Shown here: positions 17,557-27,916 of the stretch, piece after piece
Position numbering within the stretch: position 1 is the first letter of the stretch
Layout of the letters: each line of letters opens with the position of its first letter
NCBI GenBank assembly: GCA_016710065.1
Contig: JADJLP010000010.1
Span: 248,001 to 312,000 of the forward strand
Reading direction: 5' to 3'
DNA from: Candidatus Ideonella esbjergensis
Lineage (GTDB): Bacteria > Pseudomonadota > Gammaproteobacteria > Burkholderiales > Burkholderiaceae_C
DNA length: 64,000 nucleotides
The notes under the pieces: generated by a model
Told to the model about the DNA's origin: nothing
The model's input: only the letters and a program-made list of their open reading frames with translations
Database searches by the model: none
Translations under genes and position numbers: made by a program

Positions 17557-18668
17557 ATGACCGAAGCCACCTTTGAATACACGCGCCAGGACGCCACCGG
17601 CGCCAGTTGCACCGCCAACGCCTGGGCCAAGGTGCCCCCTACCCTCACGCCCACTCAGCGCCAAGACCTGAAAGCCCGCGCCGCCGCACTGCTCAAGGTC
17701 AAGGGCGCGGTGCTGGTGGCCCACTACTACGTGGACGGCGATCTGCAAGACCTGGCACTGGAAACCGGTGGCATGGTGGCCGATTCGCTGGAGATGGCCC
17801 GCTTTGGCCGCGACCACGCCAGCCAGACCTTGGTGGTGGCAGGCGTGCGCTTCATGGGCGAATCGGCCAAGATCCTGTCGCCCGACAAACCGTGCTGATG
17901 CCCGACCTGGACGCCACCTGCTCGCTCGATCTGGGCTGCCCTTCCGATGACTTCGCCGCCTTTTGCGACGCCCACCCCGACCGCCAGGTGGTGGTGTACG
18001 CCAACACCAGCGCGGCGGTGAAGGCGCGTGCCGACTGGATGGTCACCAGTTCCTGTGCGCTGGCCATCGTCAAGCATTTGAAGGATCAGGGCCAGAAAGT
18101 GCTGTGGGCGCCCGACCGCCACTTGGGGGCCTACATCCAGCGCGAAACCGGCGCTGACATGCTGCTTTGGAACGGCGACTGCATCGTGCACAACGAGTTC
18201 AAGGGCGTGGAGCTGGAACTGCTCAAGGCCCGGCACCCGAACGCCATGGTGCTGGTGCACCCCGAATCGCCCGAAGCCGTGGTGAAGTTGGCCGACGTGG
18301 TGGGCTCGACCTCGCAGATGCTCAAGGCGGTGATCGATGGCAAGGCGCAGGAATACATCGTTGCCACCGACAACCTCATCATGCACCGCATGCGCCAGTT
18401 GGCGCCGGGCAAGACACTGTTCGAAGCGCCCACCGCTGGCAACAGCGCCACCTGCAAGAGCTGCGCGCACTGCCCCTGGATGGCCATGAATGGCCTGCAA
18501 GGTGTCATAGCCTGCCTTGAAAATGGCCAGGGCGAAATCACCGTCAACCCAGCGGTGGGCAAGGACGCCGTGCGCTGTATAGACCGCATGCTGGCCTACG
18601 TGGCCGCCAACCCTGCCGCCCTCGCGCCCAAGGTGCAAGGCATGGTGCGCAGCATCGGCGCCGCCTGA
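17557..18668 (+). pseudogene. nadA: Quinolinate synthase NadA, disrupted by a one-base deletion
   Basis: NadA condenses iminoaspartate with dihydroxyacetone phosphate to quinolinate and needs a 4Fe-4S cluster. From the ATG at 17557 the frame is normal for about 110 codons, then hits TGA at 17896-17898. The rest (from L-M-P-D-L-D onward) continues in another frame to 18668. Adding one base to the A-A-A run at 17887-17889 restores a continuous 370-residue protein through S-P-D-K-T-V-L-M-P. All three cluster Cys regions (L-D-A-T-C, T-S-S-C-A, C-K-S-C-A-H-C) are intact, which argues for a recent event or a sequencing error. nadC follows after 12 bases and nadB is nearby, so the de novo NAD pathway is otherwise complete. 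Confidence 0.9.
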
Positions 18669-18680
18669 ACAAAGACCGAG

Positions 18681-19565
18681 ATGTTCGACCACAACGAAAC
18701 CCTGGAAGAAGCCCGCGCCCGCAATGTGCGCGACGCGCTGTTCGAAGACATAGGCCAGGCCGACTGGACCAGCCTGCTGGTGCCCGCCGGCCGCCGCGTA
18801 CAGGCCCGCGTGCGGGTGCGCGAGAACGCCGTGCTGTGCGGCTGCGATTGGTTCAACGCCTGCATGCTGGCGTTGGACCCAGCCGCCAAAGTGCAATGGC
18901 ACTATGCCGAAGGCGCACGCATGACGGCCGACACGCCGGTGTGCGAGATAGCCGCCGACGCCCGCGCCCTGCTCTCGGCAGAGCGCCCTGCGCTGAACTT
19001 CCTGCAACTGCTCTCGGGCACCGCCACCCTCACCCGCGCCCATGCCGACGCCATCGCCGGCGCCTCGCCCAACCCGCGCGGCTGCGTGGTGCTCGATACG
19101 CGCAAAACCGTGCCTGGCCTGCGCCAGGCCCAGAAATACGCGGTACGCGTGGGCGGCGGCAGCAACCAGCGCCTGGCGCTGTGGCACGGCATCCTGATCA
19201 AAGAGAACCACATCACCGCCGCTGGCGGCATAGCCCCTGTGCTGCGGCGCGCAGCCGACCTGAACGCCGGCGTGGAGATCCAGATCGAGGTCGAGAGCCT
19301 CGCCCAGTTGCTAGAGGCCCTGGCCGCCGGCGCCACCAGTGTGCTGCTGGACAACTTCAACCTCGCCCAGATGCGCGAGGCGGTAGCCCTCAATCAAGGC
19401 GTCCGTCAGGGCCGCGCGCTGCTCGAAGCCTCGGGCGGCATCACCTACGAAGCGCTGCGCAACATAGCCGCCACCGGTGTGGACCGCATCTCCGTTGGCA
19501 AGCTCACCAAGGACGTGACGGCGGTGGACTACTCGATGCGCGTGCTGGATTCTCTACAGGCCTGA
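18681..19565 (+). CDS. nadC: Nicotinate-nucleotide pyrophosphorylase (carboxylating), quinolinate phosphoribosyltransferase
   Basis: 294 residues, normal for NadC. It joins quinolinate and PRPP to make nicotinate mononucleotide and CO2. Recognisable are the N-terminal E-D-I-G-Q-A-D segment, the catalytic D-T-R-K-T-V-P-G-L-R, the G-G-G-S-N-Q-R and L-I-K-E-N-H quinolinate/PRPP-binding parts and a C-terminal S-V-G-K-L-T-K. It lies 12 bases after the disrupted nadA in the same operon. Confidence 0.97.
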   Translation: MFDHNETLEEARARNVRDALFEDIGQADWTSLLVPAGRRVQARVRVRENAVLCGCDWFNACMLALDPAAKVQWHYAEGARMTADTPVCEIAADARALLSAERPALNFLQLLSGTATLTRAHADAIAGASPNPRGCVVLDTRKTVPGLRQAQKYAVRVGGGSNQRLALWHGILIKENHITAAGGIAPVLRRAADLNAGVEIQIEVESLAQLLEALAAGATSVLLDNFNLAQMREAVALNQGVRQGRALLEASGGITYEALRNIAATGVDRISVGKLTKDVTAVDYSMRVLDSLQA

Positions 19566-19651
19566 GCCTGTGCCGGCCATCGCTCGAACTGGCGGTCACT
19601 TGGCCTGCTTTTCTGCCGCCACCGCCCCCATGTGCCCCGCACACTCACGCG

Positions 19652-19936
19652 ATGGACATCACCTCGATCCACAATTTCTACGAGCGCGCCGTCTTCAACG
19701 AGGTGCTCGACCAGGCCCAGGCCTTCCCCCACCTCAAGGGTGCCGACGACGTGCTGGCCGACATGGCCTGCGTGGCGCTGAACCGCTTGCCACCGCGCTA
19801 TATCCGCCACGATGTGGACCTGGCCTTTTTCCAGACCGAGCGCGAACGCAACGACTCAGAACGGTCGGTGAAGGAAGCGGTGGAATTTGCGCTCAGCTTC
19901 GTGCAGGCGCGCAATGCCATGCGCGCACGCACCTGA
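19652..19936 (+). CDS. ComFB-family protein
   Basis: 94 residues. The sequence pattern (N-F-Y-E-R-A-V-F-N-E-V near the start, M-A-C-V-A-L-N-R-L-P-P-R-Y-I-R-H in the middle) is that of the late-competence ComFB family. Proteins of this family have been reported as cyclic dinucleotide receptors. No membrane segment. It is 86 bases downstream of nadC and probably co-transcribed. It meets the HD-GYP-like gene tail to tail with only six bases between stops, so a signalling link is worth considering. Confidence 0.82.
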   Translation: MDITSIHNFYERAVFNEVLDQAQAFPHLKGADDVLADMACVALNRLPPRYIRHDVDLAFFQTERERNDSERSVKEAVEFALSFVQARNAMRART

Positions 19937-19942
19937 ACGTGC

Positions 19943-21115
19943 TCAGATGTCGTTGATCAGGCCATAGACCCGTTCAGGCGGGATGCGCGGCAAGCCCTTG
20001 CGTTCGAACTCGGCCAAGGCGGCCACGATGGCGAACTCGGGCTTGCCGGTGTCGCGGGGCTCGGTGGACGCCACCGCCTTGCCCACCCGGTTGGTGATGC
20101 AGGCCACCCTGGGCGTGGTGGCGTTGAGGCCACGGTGCGTCACCACAGCGATCTCGCCACTCTTGAGTTGCACCAGCTCACCCGGTGGGTACAGGCCCAG
20201 GGCCTTGATGAGGCCCACCGCCAACGGCCCGCCCTTCTCTTCCTGGAACAACTGCTTGGCTGCCACCTGGATGGGCATGGCCTGGCGGATGGCGCGCGGG
20301 CTGATCTTGGCGGTGAAGACGTCGCCCAGGCGCAGCGCATGGGCCAGATCACCCACCTGCGTCAGGCCGCGCGGGTAGCCGGTGCCGTCGGGCCGCTCGT
20401 GGTGGTCGCGCACGGCGGCCAGCCAGTCGTCGTCGCTCACGCCAGCCAAGCGCAGCAAGCGCTCTGATTCATACGGATGGGCGCGAATTTGGTCGCGCTG
20501 GCGCGTGGTGGGTGGGTCGGTCTGTTGGGCCATCACCGCTTGCAATTCCAACGTGGAGACGTTCATGGTCAGGGCAGCCAGCACCAAGCGCTTGACCTGC
20601 TCGGCAGGCCAGCCCAGCTGCTGGGTCAGCACCGTCAGCACCGTTGCCGAATGCAGGGCGTGCTGCAGCGCATAGAGCGCATAGCGCACTTCCGTCTGGC
20701 GGATGGTGACGAACAGGGCCACGTCCAGATCACGCGCCACTAGCTTCAGCAAATCGGCGGCCAGGTCATCCAGAAACTGCGCAGCGGGCTTGCCCGCGAG
20801 CACCTTGCGCAGCACCGAGTCCAGATCCCAGACCATGTGCTCCCAATGGTCAAACAGTGTGTGCGCCCGATTGGCCCCGGGGGCTGCACCGCCCGGCACG
20901 GCGGATGCGCGGAAGCGGCGGATGGCCGCCGCCGCTTCCGAGTGCACCCAGGCACCGCGGGCAACCAGCATCTCCAGCTGGGTGTCGCTCAGCACCACAT
21001 TGCCCTCAGCGAGCAACCGGCGCTCTTGCGGGTCAAGCACATGAAATGGCAGCGGCTGCCCAACGACCATCAAGTCCAGCACTTCAGCCAGTGGCAGGCG
21101 GTCGCCGTGGCTCAT
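19943..21115 (-). CDS. HD-GYP-like protein with altered metal-binding dyad
   Basis: 390 residues. The middle part aligns with HD-GYP c-di-GMP phosphodiesterases: His152/His155 in helix 1 of the domain, His213 in R-A-H-P-Y-E-S-E-R-L-L, His238-His239-Glu240 and D-G-T-G-Y-P at 243-248. The H-D-I-G dyad, however, is replaced by T-M-N-V (183-186), so two metal ligands are missing. The N-terminal 100 residues and C-terminal 110 residues resemble parts seen in DUF3391/HD-GYP proteins but are not firmly identified. It may be a c-di-GMP binding or scaffold protein rather than an enzyme. Four bases after the nadB stop in the same operon. Confidence 0.8.
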   Translation of the reverse strand: MSHGDRLPLAEVLDLMVVGQPLPFHVLDPQERRLLAEGNVVLSDTQLEMLVARGAWVHSEAAAAIRRFRASAVPGGAAPGANRAHTLFDHWEHMVWDLDSVLRKVLAGKPAAQFLDDLAADLLKLVARDLDVALFVTIRQTEVRYALYALQHALHSATVLTVLTQQLGWPAEQVKRLVLAALTMNVSTLELQAVMAQQTDPPTTRQRDQIRAHPYESERLLRLAGVSDDDWLAAVRDHHERPDGTGYPRGLTQVGDLAHALRLGDVFTAKISPRAIRQAMPIQVAAKQLFQEEKGGPLAVGLIKALGLYPPGELVQLKSGEIAVVTHRGLNATTPRVACITNRVGKAVASTEPRDTGKPEFAIVAALAEFERKGLPRIPPERVYGLINDI

Positions 21116-21119
21116 CGCA

Positions 21120-22805
21120 CTAGGCTCGCTTGCTCTTGCGGCTGCGCGCCTTGCGCGTGAGCACCGTGGGAAAGCTCACCGGCAGGGTCTGCGGAAAATC
21201 GCGGCTGAAATGCAAGCCCCGGCTCTCGTGGCGCATCAGCGCCGAGCGCACGATCAGCTCGGCACACACCACCAGGTTGCGCAGTTCCAGCAGGTCGCGG
21301 TTGACCTTGAAGTTGCGGTAGTAGTCGTCGATCTCGGCTTTGAGCAGCTTGATGCGGTGCAGCGCCCGCTCCAGCCGCTTGGTGGTGCGCACGATGCCCA
21401 CGTAGTTCCACATCAGCAGGCGCAACTCGTCCCAGTTGTGCGAGATCACCACCTGCTCGTCGGCGTTCTCCACCAGGCTCTCGTCCCAGGCGGGCACCTG
21501 GGTGGGTTCGGGCGCAGGCGTTTCAAGGATGGCGTCGGCACAGGTCTTGCCGATGACCACACACTCCAGCAGCGAGTTGCTGGCCAGGCGGTTGGCGCCG
21601 TGCAGGCCTGTGTAGGTGGCCTCGCCCACAGCGTAGAGGCCGCCCAGGTCGGTGCGGCCTTGCAGGTCGGTCACCACGCCGCCGCAGGTGTAGTGTGCGG
21701 CCGGCACCACGGGGATGGGCTGCTTGGAAATGTCGATGCCAAGATCCAGGCAGCGCGCGAAGACGGTGGGAAAGTGCTCGCGCAGAAAGGTCTCGCCCAG
21801 GTGCGTGGCGTCCAGCCACACGTGGTCAACGCCGTGCTTCTTCATCTCGAAGTCGATGGCGCGGGCCACGATGTCGCGTGGTGCCAACTCGGCACGCTCG
21901 TCGTGCTCGGGCATGAAGCGCGTGCCCCAAGGCGCGCAGTTCTGCCCGTTGGGCAGCTTGAGCAGGCCGCCCTCGCCACGCAGCGCTTCGGTGATCAGGA
22001 AGCTGCGCTCCTGCGGGTGGTACAGGCAGGTGGGGTGGAACTGAATGAACTCCATGTTTGCCGCGCGACAACCGGCGCGCCAGGCCATGGCGATACCGTC
22101 ACCAGTGGCCGTGTCGGGGTTGGTGGTGTAACGGTAGACCTTGCCCACGCCGCCGGTGGCCAGCACCACGGCGCTGGCCGGCAGGGCCTCGACCTTCTGG
22201 CTGACGATGTTGAGGGCGTAGACACCATGGCAATGCGGTGTGGCCTCAGGATCGTCGGGCGCCACGTGTCGGTTGGTGATCAGGTCCACCGCGATCCACT
22301 TTTCCAGCAGGGTCACGTTGGCGTTGGCCTTGGCCTGGGCCAGCAGGGCCTCGTGGATGGCGCGGCCGGTGGCATCTGCGGCATGGGCGATGCGGCGCAC
22401 CGCATGGCCGCCTTCGCGGGTGAGGTGCAGGCCCAGTGGGCCAGCAGGGTCGGGCGAGAACGGTACGCCTTGAGCCACGAGCCAGCCCACGGCCTCGGCG
22501 CTATTGGTGGCAATGAAGCGGGCGGTGTGTTCGTCCACCAGACCGGCGCCAGCATCTTGGGTGTCGCGAACATGCGATTCGACGCTGTCGTCCGAGCCCA
22601 GCACGCCCACGATGCCGCCCTGGGCCCAGGCGGTGGCGCCCTCGCCCAGCGTGCGCTTGGCCAGCACAGTCACCTGCTGGCCTTGACCCGCCAGGTGTAG
22701 CGCCACGGTGAGGCCCGCCAGACCGGCCCCCACCACCACCACGGGCAGCGCCGCAGCGCCGATTGAGTTCTCACGGGTGGCCTGCTGGGCCTGAGCCTGG
22801 GACAT
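21120..22805 (-). CDS. nadB: L-aspartate oxidase
   Basis: 561 residues. A flavoprotein of the first step of NAD synthesis, oxidising L-aspartate to iminoaspartate for NadA. The FAD Rossmann motif is G-A-G-L-A-G-L near residue 27. Further family parts include the G-G-V-G-K-V-Y-R segment, H-Y-T-C-G-G-V-V-T-D-L-Q-G and G-E-A-T-Y-T-G-L-H-G-A-N-R-L-A-S-N-S-L-L-E. A C-terminal helical domain follows. It is divergent from a 775-base intergenic region and leads an operon with the HD-GYP-like gene; nadA and nadC are on the other strand. Confidence 0.97.
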   Translation of the reverse strand: MSQAQAQQATRENSIGAAALPVVVVGAGLAGLTVALHLAGQGQQVTVLAKRTLGEGATAWAQGGIVGVLGSDDSVESHVRDTQDAGAGLVDEHTARFIATNSAEAVGWLVAQGVPFSPDPAGPLGLHLTREGGHAVRRIAHAADATGRAIHEALLAQAKANANVTLLEKWIAVDLITNRHVAPDDPEATPHCHGVYALNIVSQKVEALPASAVVLATGGVGKVYRYTTNPDTATGDGIAMAWRAGCRAANMEFIQFHPTCLYHPQERSFLITEALRGEGGLLKLPNGQNCAPWGTRFMPEHDERAELAPRDIVARAIDFEMKKHGVDHVWLDATHLGETFLREHFPTVFARCLDLGIDISKQPIPVVPAAHYTCGGVVTDLQGRTDLGGLYAVGEATYTGLHGANRLASNSLLECVVIGKTCADAILETPAPEPTQVPAWDESLVENADEQVVISHNWDELRLLMWNYVGIVRTTKRLERALHRIKLLKAEIDDYYRNFKVNRDLLELRNLVVCAELIVRSALMRHESRGLHFSRDFPQTLPVSFPTVLTRKARSRKSKRA

Positions 22806-22998
22806 GGTGGTCTTTGTCCGTGGTCACCACGGTGTCATCAACATCCGGCGCATTCTAGGCGTCGGGCGCGGCCGAAGCCCAATGCCAGCCGACGGCCTGC
22901 GGCGCGTTGCTGTCGTTGAGATCTGCGATCAGCTCGCCTGACTCTTGACGTTGGGTGTGGCCGCGCCAGGGGGCAAGCCGGGGCTGGCTCATGCTGTG

Positions 22999-23467
22999 GC
23001 GGTCGGCTTCGCCGACTGCCTTGCAGTGCTCACGTTCGGGGCGTGCCGCATAACTCACTGCTCTCGCTGCGCTCGTTTCGCTCAGACATGATGCGGTAAG
23101 CATGTTGTGAAAGCGTGCTGCGCATGCCGCCCCGAACGCTGCGCGCTTCAGCGCCCCAGAAATCGCCAGCCCCGGCTTGTCGCCTGTCGCTCAACAACCC
23201 GTGTTTGCATTCGGAGCAAGCCAAGACACCACCACAGCATCAGCAAAGGGCTGGGCGGGCAGGCTGCGGCGCGAATGAGGAGCGGCGAGGCGCGCAGGGC
23301 ATGTGGCGGCGCGCGCGAGCGCGCTTGACTCACCCGCGCGACAGCGCGATCAAGCCCACTGGCTCGCCGCGTCTGTCCGAGCGCAACGAGCGAATGCGAG
23401 AGTAGCGAGTTATGCGGCGCGGCACATGCCCGAGCACCGCAGCGCAGTCGGCGAAGCCGACCGCTAC
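22999..23467. repeat. Long imperfect inverted repeat (arms about 90-97 bp)
   Basis: The left arm (22999-23087) and right arm (23371-23467) are imperfect reverse complements. Both contain GCGGTCGGCTTCGCCGACTG, a GCCGCATAACTC block and a CTCTCGC ... GCTCGTT ... CGCTC block in inverted order. The right arm lies inside the 259-bp element below and the left arm lies outside it, so the left arm may be a fragment of another copy in the opposite orientation. Confidence 0.75.
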
Positions 23468-23502
23468 TTTTGAGCGCCGCGGCCTGCCCGCCCAGACCTT
23501 TG
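23244..23502. mobile_element. MITE-like 259-bp element with 29-bp terminal inverted repeats
   Basis: The ends 23244-23272 and 23474-23502 are reverse complements over 29 bases with two mismatches, each beginning CAAAGG at the outside and reading through CTGGGCGGGCAGG. The interior has no open frame of protein quality. No clear target duplication can be seen next to the ends. The size, strong terminal repeats and lack of coding sequence fit a non-autonomous element or a family of intergenic mosaic repeats. Confidence 0.55.
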
Positions 23503-23532
23503 CCAACCACCCACGTATCAACGCGAACGCCT

Positions 23533-23559
23533 GGATTCCCGCCTTCGCGGGAATGACGG
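23533..23559. repeat. REP-like palindrome
   Basis: GGATTCCCGC-CTTC-GCGGGAATGACGG: an eight-base perfect stem (ATTCCCGC/GCGGGAAT, 23535-23554) with a four-base loop, in the same family as copies at 59527-59554 and 62535-62609. It sits just downstream of clpB and could act as a terminator or transcript stabiliser. Confidence 0.85.
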
Positions 23560-23580
23560 CTATGCGCCATCAACAGCCTC

Positions 23581-26184
<2,604 letters not shown>

Positions 26185-26281
26185 GGGATACCTCCGATTG
26201 CTGCTGAGGTGAGGCACGCGGCCCTGTTTTCAAGCCCACGGGTTCAGCCCGGCTTGCTTCGGCGCAAACCAGCCCCGCAAA

Positions 26282-26770
26282 TCAGAGGGTGCGCCCCAAC
26301 TGGTGGTAGTGGCCGGCCTGGAACACCAGCGGCGGCAGCGCCGCATCGGCCACCGCCAGCACCCGGCCGATGAAGAGCATGTGATCGCCCATGGGCAGGT
26401 GCTTGTCGGACGCGCACTGGAACACTGCCGCACAGCCACTCAGCACCGGCGCGCCACCCAGGCCTGGCTGCCAGTCGGCGCCGGCAAAGCGGTCGTGCAC
26501 GGGGCTGGCAAAGCGGCGCGACAGGTCGATCTGCGACTCGGCCAGCACGTTCACCGTGAAGTGGCTGGCCGCCACGAAGGCCACCAGGTTCGGGCTGGCG
26601 CCTCGCAGTGACCACAGCACCAGCGGCGGCTCCAGCGACAGGGCGTTGAAGGAGTTGGCCGTCAGGCCCACTGGCTGGCCAGCAGCATCGACACAGGTGA
26701 CGATGGTGACGCCGGTGGCGAAGCGGCCCAGCGCCGCGCGCAAGTCCTTGGACTCGAAACTGGTGTTCAT
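26282..26770 (-). CDS. Flavin reductase-like FMN-binding protein
   Basis: 162 residues from the ATG at 26770, which overlaps the crcB stop (ATGA). The flavin reductase-like split-barrel fold is shown by F-A-T-G-V-T-I-V-T near residue 18, L-T-A-N-S-F-N-A-L-S-L-E-P-P-L-V and F-T-V-N-V-L near residue 73. Family members supply reduced FMN/FAD to two-component monooxygenases or reduce flavins with NAD(P)H. No monooxygenase is adjacent, so the partner is unknown. Confidence 0.9.
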   Translation of the reverse strand: MNTSFESKDLRAALGRFATGVTIVTCVDAAGQPVGLTANSFNALSLEPPLVLWSLRGASPNLVAFVAASHFTVNVLAESQIDLSRRFASPVHDRFAGADWQPGLGGAPVLSGCAAVFQCASDKHLPMGDHMLFIGRVLAVADAALPPLVFQAGHYHQLGRTL

Positions 26771-27156
26771 CCGGCCAGCACCTGGCGGGCGAGCCACCAG
26801 CCCAGGGCCGCAAAGCCCAGGCCGCCCAGCACATGGGCCAGGGTGTGGGCCACGGCCAGCGGGAACTGGCCGCGCACCAGCAGCATCAGCGATTCGGCCG
26901 AGAAGGCCGAGAAGGTGGTGAGCCCGCCCAGGCCGCCGGTGACCAGGGCCAGGCGCAGCACATCGTTGGGGAAACGCTCGAACCACACCAGCGAGGCGCC
27001 GATCAGCAGGCCGCCCACGCAGTTGACGGCCAGCGTGCCCGCCACGAACGGCAAACCCAGCGGGTTGAGCCACAGCGTGCACAACCAGCGGGCCATCGAG
27101 CCCAGTGCCCCGCCCAGGCCCACGGCCATCAGGCCAGGGAACAGCAAATTCGTCAC
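26767..27156 (-). CDS. crcB: Fluoride ion channel CrcB/Fluc
   Basis: 129 residues from a GTG at 27156 that overlaps the moaE stop by a GTGA arrangement. Four hydrophobic helices; family motifs G-G-A-L-G-S-M-A-R-W near the start, G-T-L-A-V-N-C-V-G-G and G-G-L-G-G-L-T-T-F-S-A-F. CrcB dimers export fluoride passively and give tolerance to it. No fluoride riboswitch is visible upstream; translation depends on the molybdopterin gene in front of it. Confidence 0.93.
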   Translation of the reverse strand: MTNLLFPGLMAVGLGGALGSMARWLCTLWLNPLGLPFVAGTLAVNCVGGLLIGASLVWFERFPNDVLRLALVTGGLGGLTTFSAFSAESLMLLVRGQFPLAVAHTLAHVLGGLGFAALGWWLARQVLAG

Positions 27157-27647
27157 CCGGCGCCCCCCGTCCCGGCGTTGGCGGCCACTATGCCCCAGCG
27201 GGCCAGGGCCGCGTCGTCGCTGACGCGGGCGTCCACCCAACGCGCGCCTTCGGGTGTGGTTTCCTTCTTCCAGAACGGCGCCTGGGTCTTGAGGTAGTCC
27301 ATCAGGAATTCACAAGCCTGGAAGGCCTCGCCCCGGTGCGCCGAAGTAACCAGCACCAGCACGATCTGGTCACTGGGCTGCAACGGGCCCACGCGGTGGA
27401 TGACGCGCGCGGCGCGGATGTCAAACCGGGCCAGGGCCTGGTCGATCATGGCCTCGATGGCACCCTCGGTCATGCCGGGGTAGTGCTCCAGTTCCATCTG
27501 GCTCACGCCGGCGCCGTCGCTGCGATCTCGCACCGTGCCCACAAAGGCCACCACCGCGCCCACGCCGGCATCGGCGGCACGCAGGGCGGCCGCCTCGGTG
27601 CCCAGGTCGAAATCGACGGTCTGGATGCTGACGCGGGAATTGGTCAT
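27153..27647 (-). CDS. moaE: Molybdopterin synthase catalytic subunit MoaE
   Basis: 164 residues from the ATG at 27647, one base after the moaD stop. With MoaD it converts cyclic pyranopterin monophosphate to molybdopterin. Family marks: F-V-G-T-V-R-D near residue 35, L-E-H-Y-P-G-M, H-R-V-G-P-L, S-A-H-R-G-E-A-F and the catalytic region K-T-Q-A-P-F-W-K-K-E. Its stop overlaps the crcB start. Confidence 0.97.
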   Translation of the reverse strand: MTNSRVSIQTVDFDLGTEAAALRAADAGVGAVVAFVGTVRDRSDGAGVSQMELEHYPGMTEGAIEAMIDQALARFDIRAARVIHRVGPLQPSDQIVLVLVTSAHRGEAFQACEFLMDYLKTQAPFWKKETTPEGARWVDARVSDDAALARWGIVAANAGTGGAG

Positions 27648-27648
27648 C

Positions 27649-27900
27649 TCAGCCCCCGGTGACGGGCGGAAAGAAGGCCAGCTCATCACCGGCCTTCAGC
27701 ACCGCCGCCTCGTCGCACAGCGTCTGGTTCAGCGCCGCGCGCAGGGCGCGGCCCCGGGCCAGCGCGGCGTCAAACGGCCCCCCCCTGGCGATGAGGGCGT
27801 CGCGGGCCTGTCCCACGGTGGCGCCCTCGGGCAGGGTCAGCTCGCCGGCGGCGCCCAGAGCCTCGCGCAGGGAAGCAAAGAAACGGAGTTGAACGTGCAT
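27649..27900 (-). CDS. moaD: Molybdopterin synthase sulfur carrier subunit MoaD
   Basis: 83 residues with a ubiquitin-like fold, ending in the diagnostic Gly-Gly (F-F-P-P-V-T-G-G) whose terminal thiocarboxylate donates sulfur to the pterin. It starts with the typical V-Q-L-R-F-F-A-S-L-R-E. Sixteen bases separate it from moeA upstream and one base from moaE downstream. Confidence 0.97.
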   Translation of the reverse strand: MHVQLRFFASLREALGAAGELTLPEGATVGQARDALIARGGPFDAALARGRALRAALNQTLCDEAAVLKAGDELAFFPPVTGG

Positions 27901-27916
27901 GGTGGGGTGCTGGGTC

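Larger units (their letters stand above)
22806..23580 (-). other. 775-bp intergenic region with no supported gene
   Basis: No frame here has a start with a credible ribosome site and protein-like composition on either strand. The region carries three repeat structures annotated separately: a long imperfect inverted repeat, a 259-bp element with 29-bp terminal inverted repeats, and a REP-like palindrome. Promoter sequences for nadB would be in its left part, but none stands out. Confidence 0.7.

Noticed and set aside
17880..17900. Programmed -1 frameshifting in nadA
   Set aside because: The site GAC-AAA-CCG is not a slippery heptamer and the re-paired tRNAs would mismatch; no stimulatory stem is evident. 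Mutation or error is more likely.
22855..23573. Several short open frames in the gap between nadB and clpB
   Set aside because: They are antisense or overlapping frames of inverted-repeat DNA, with Arg/Ala/Cys-rich low-complexity translations and no ribosome sites.
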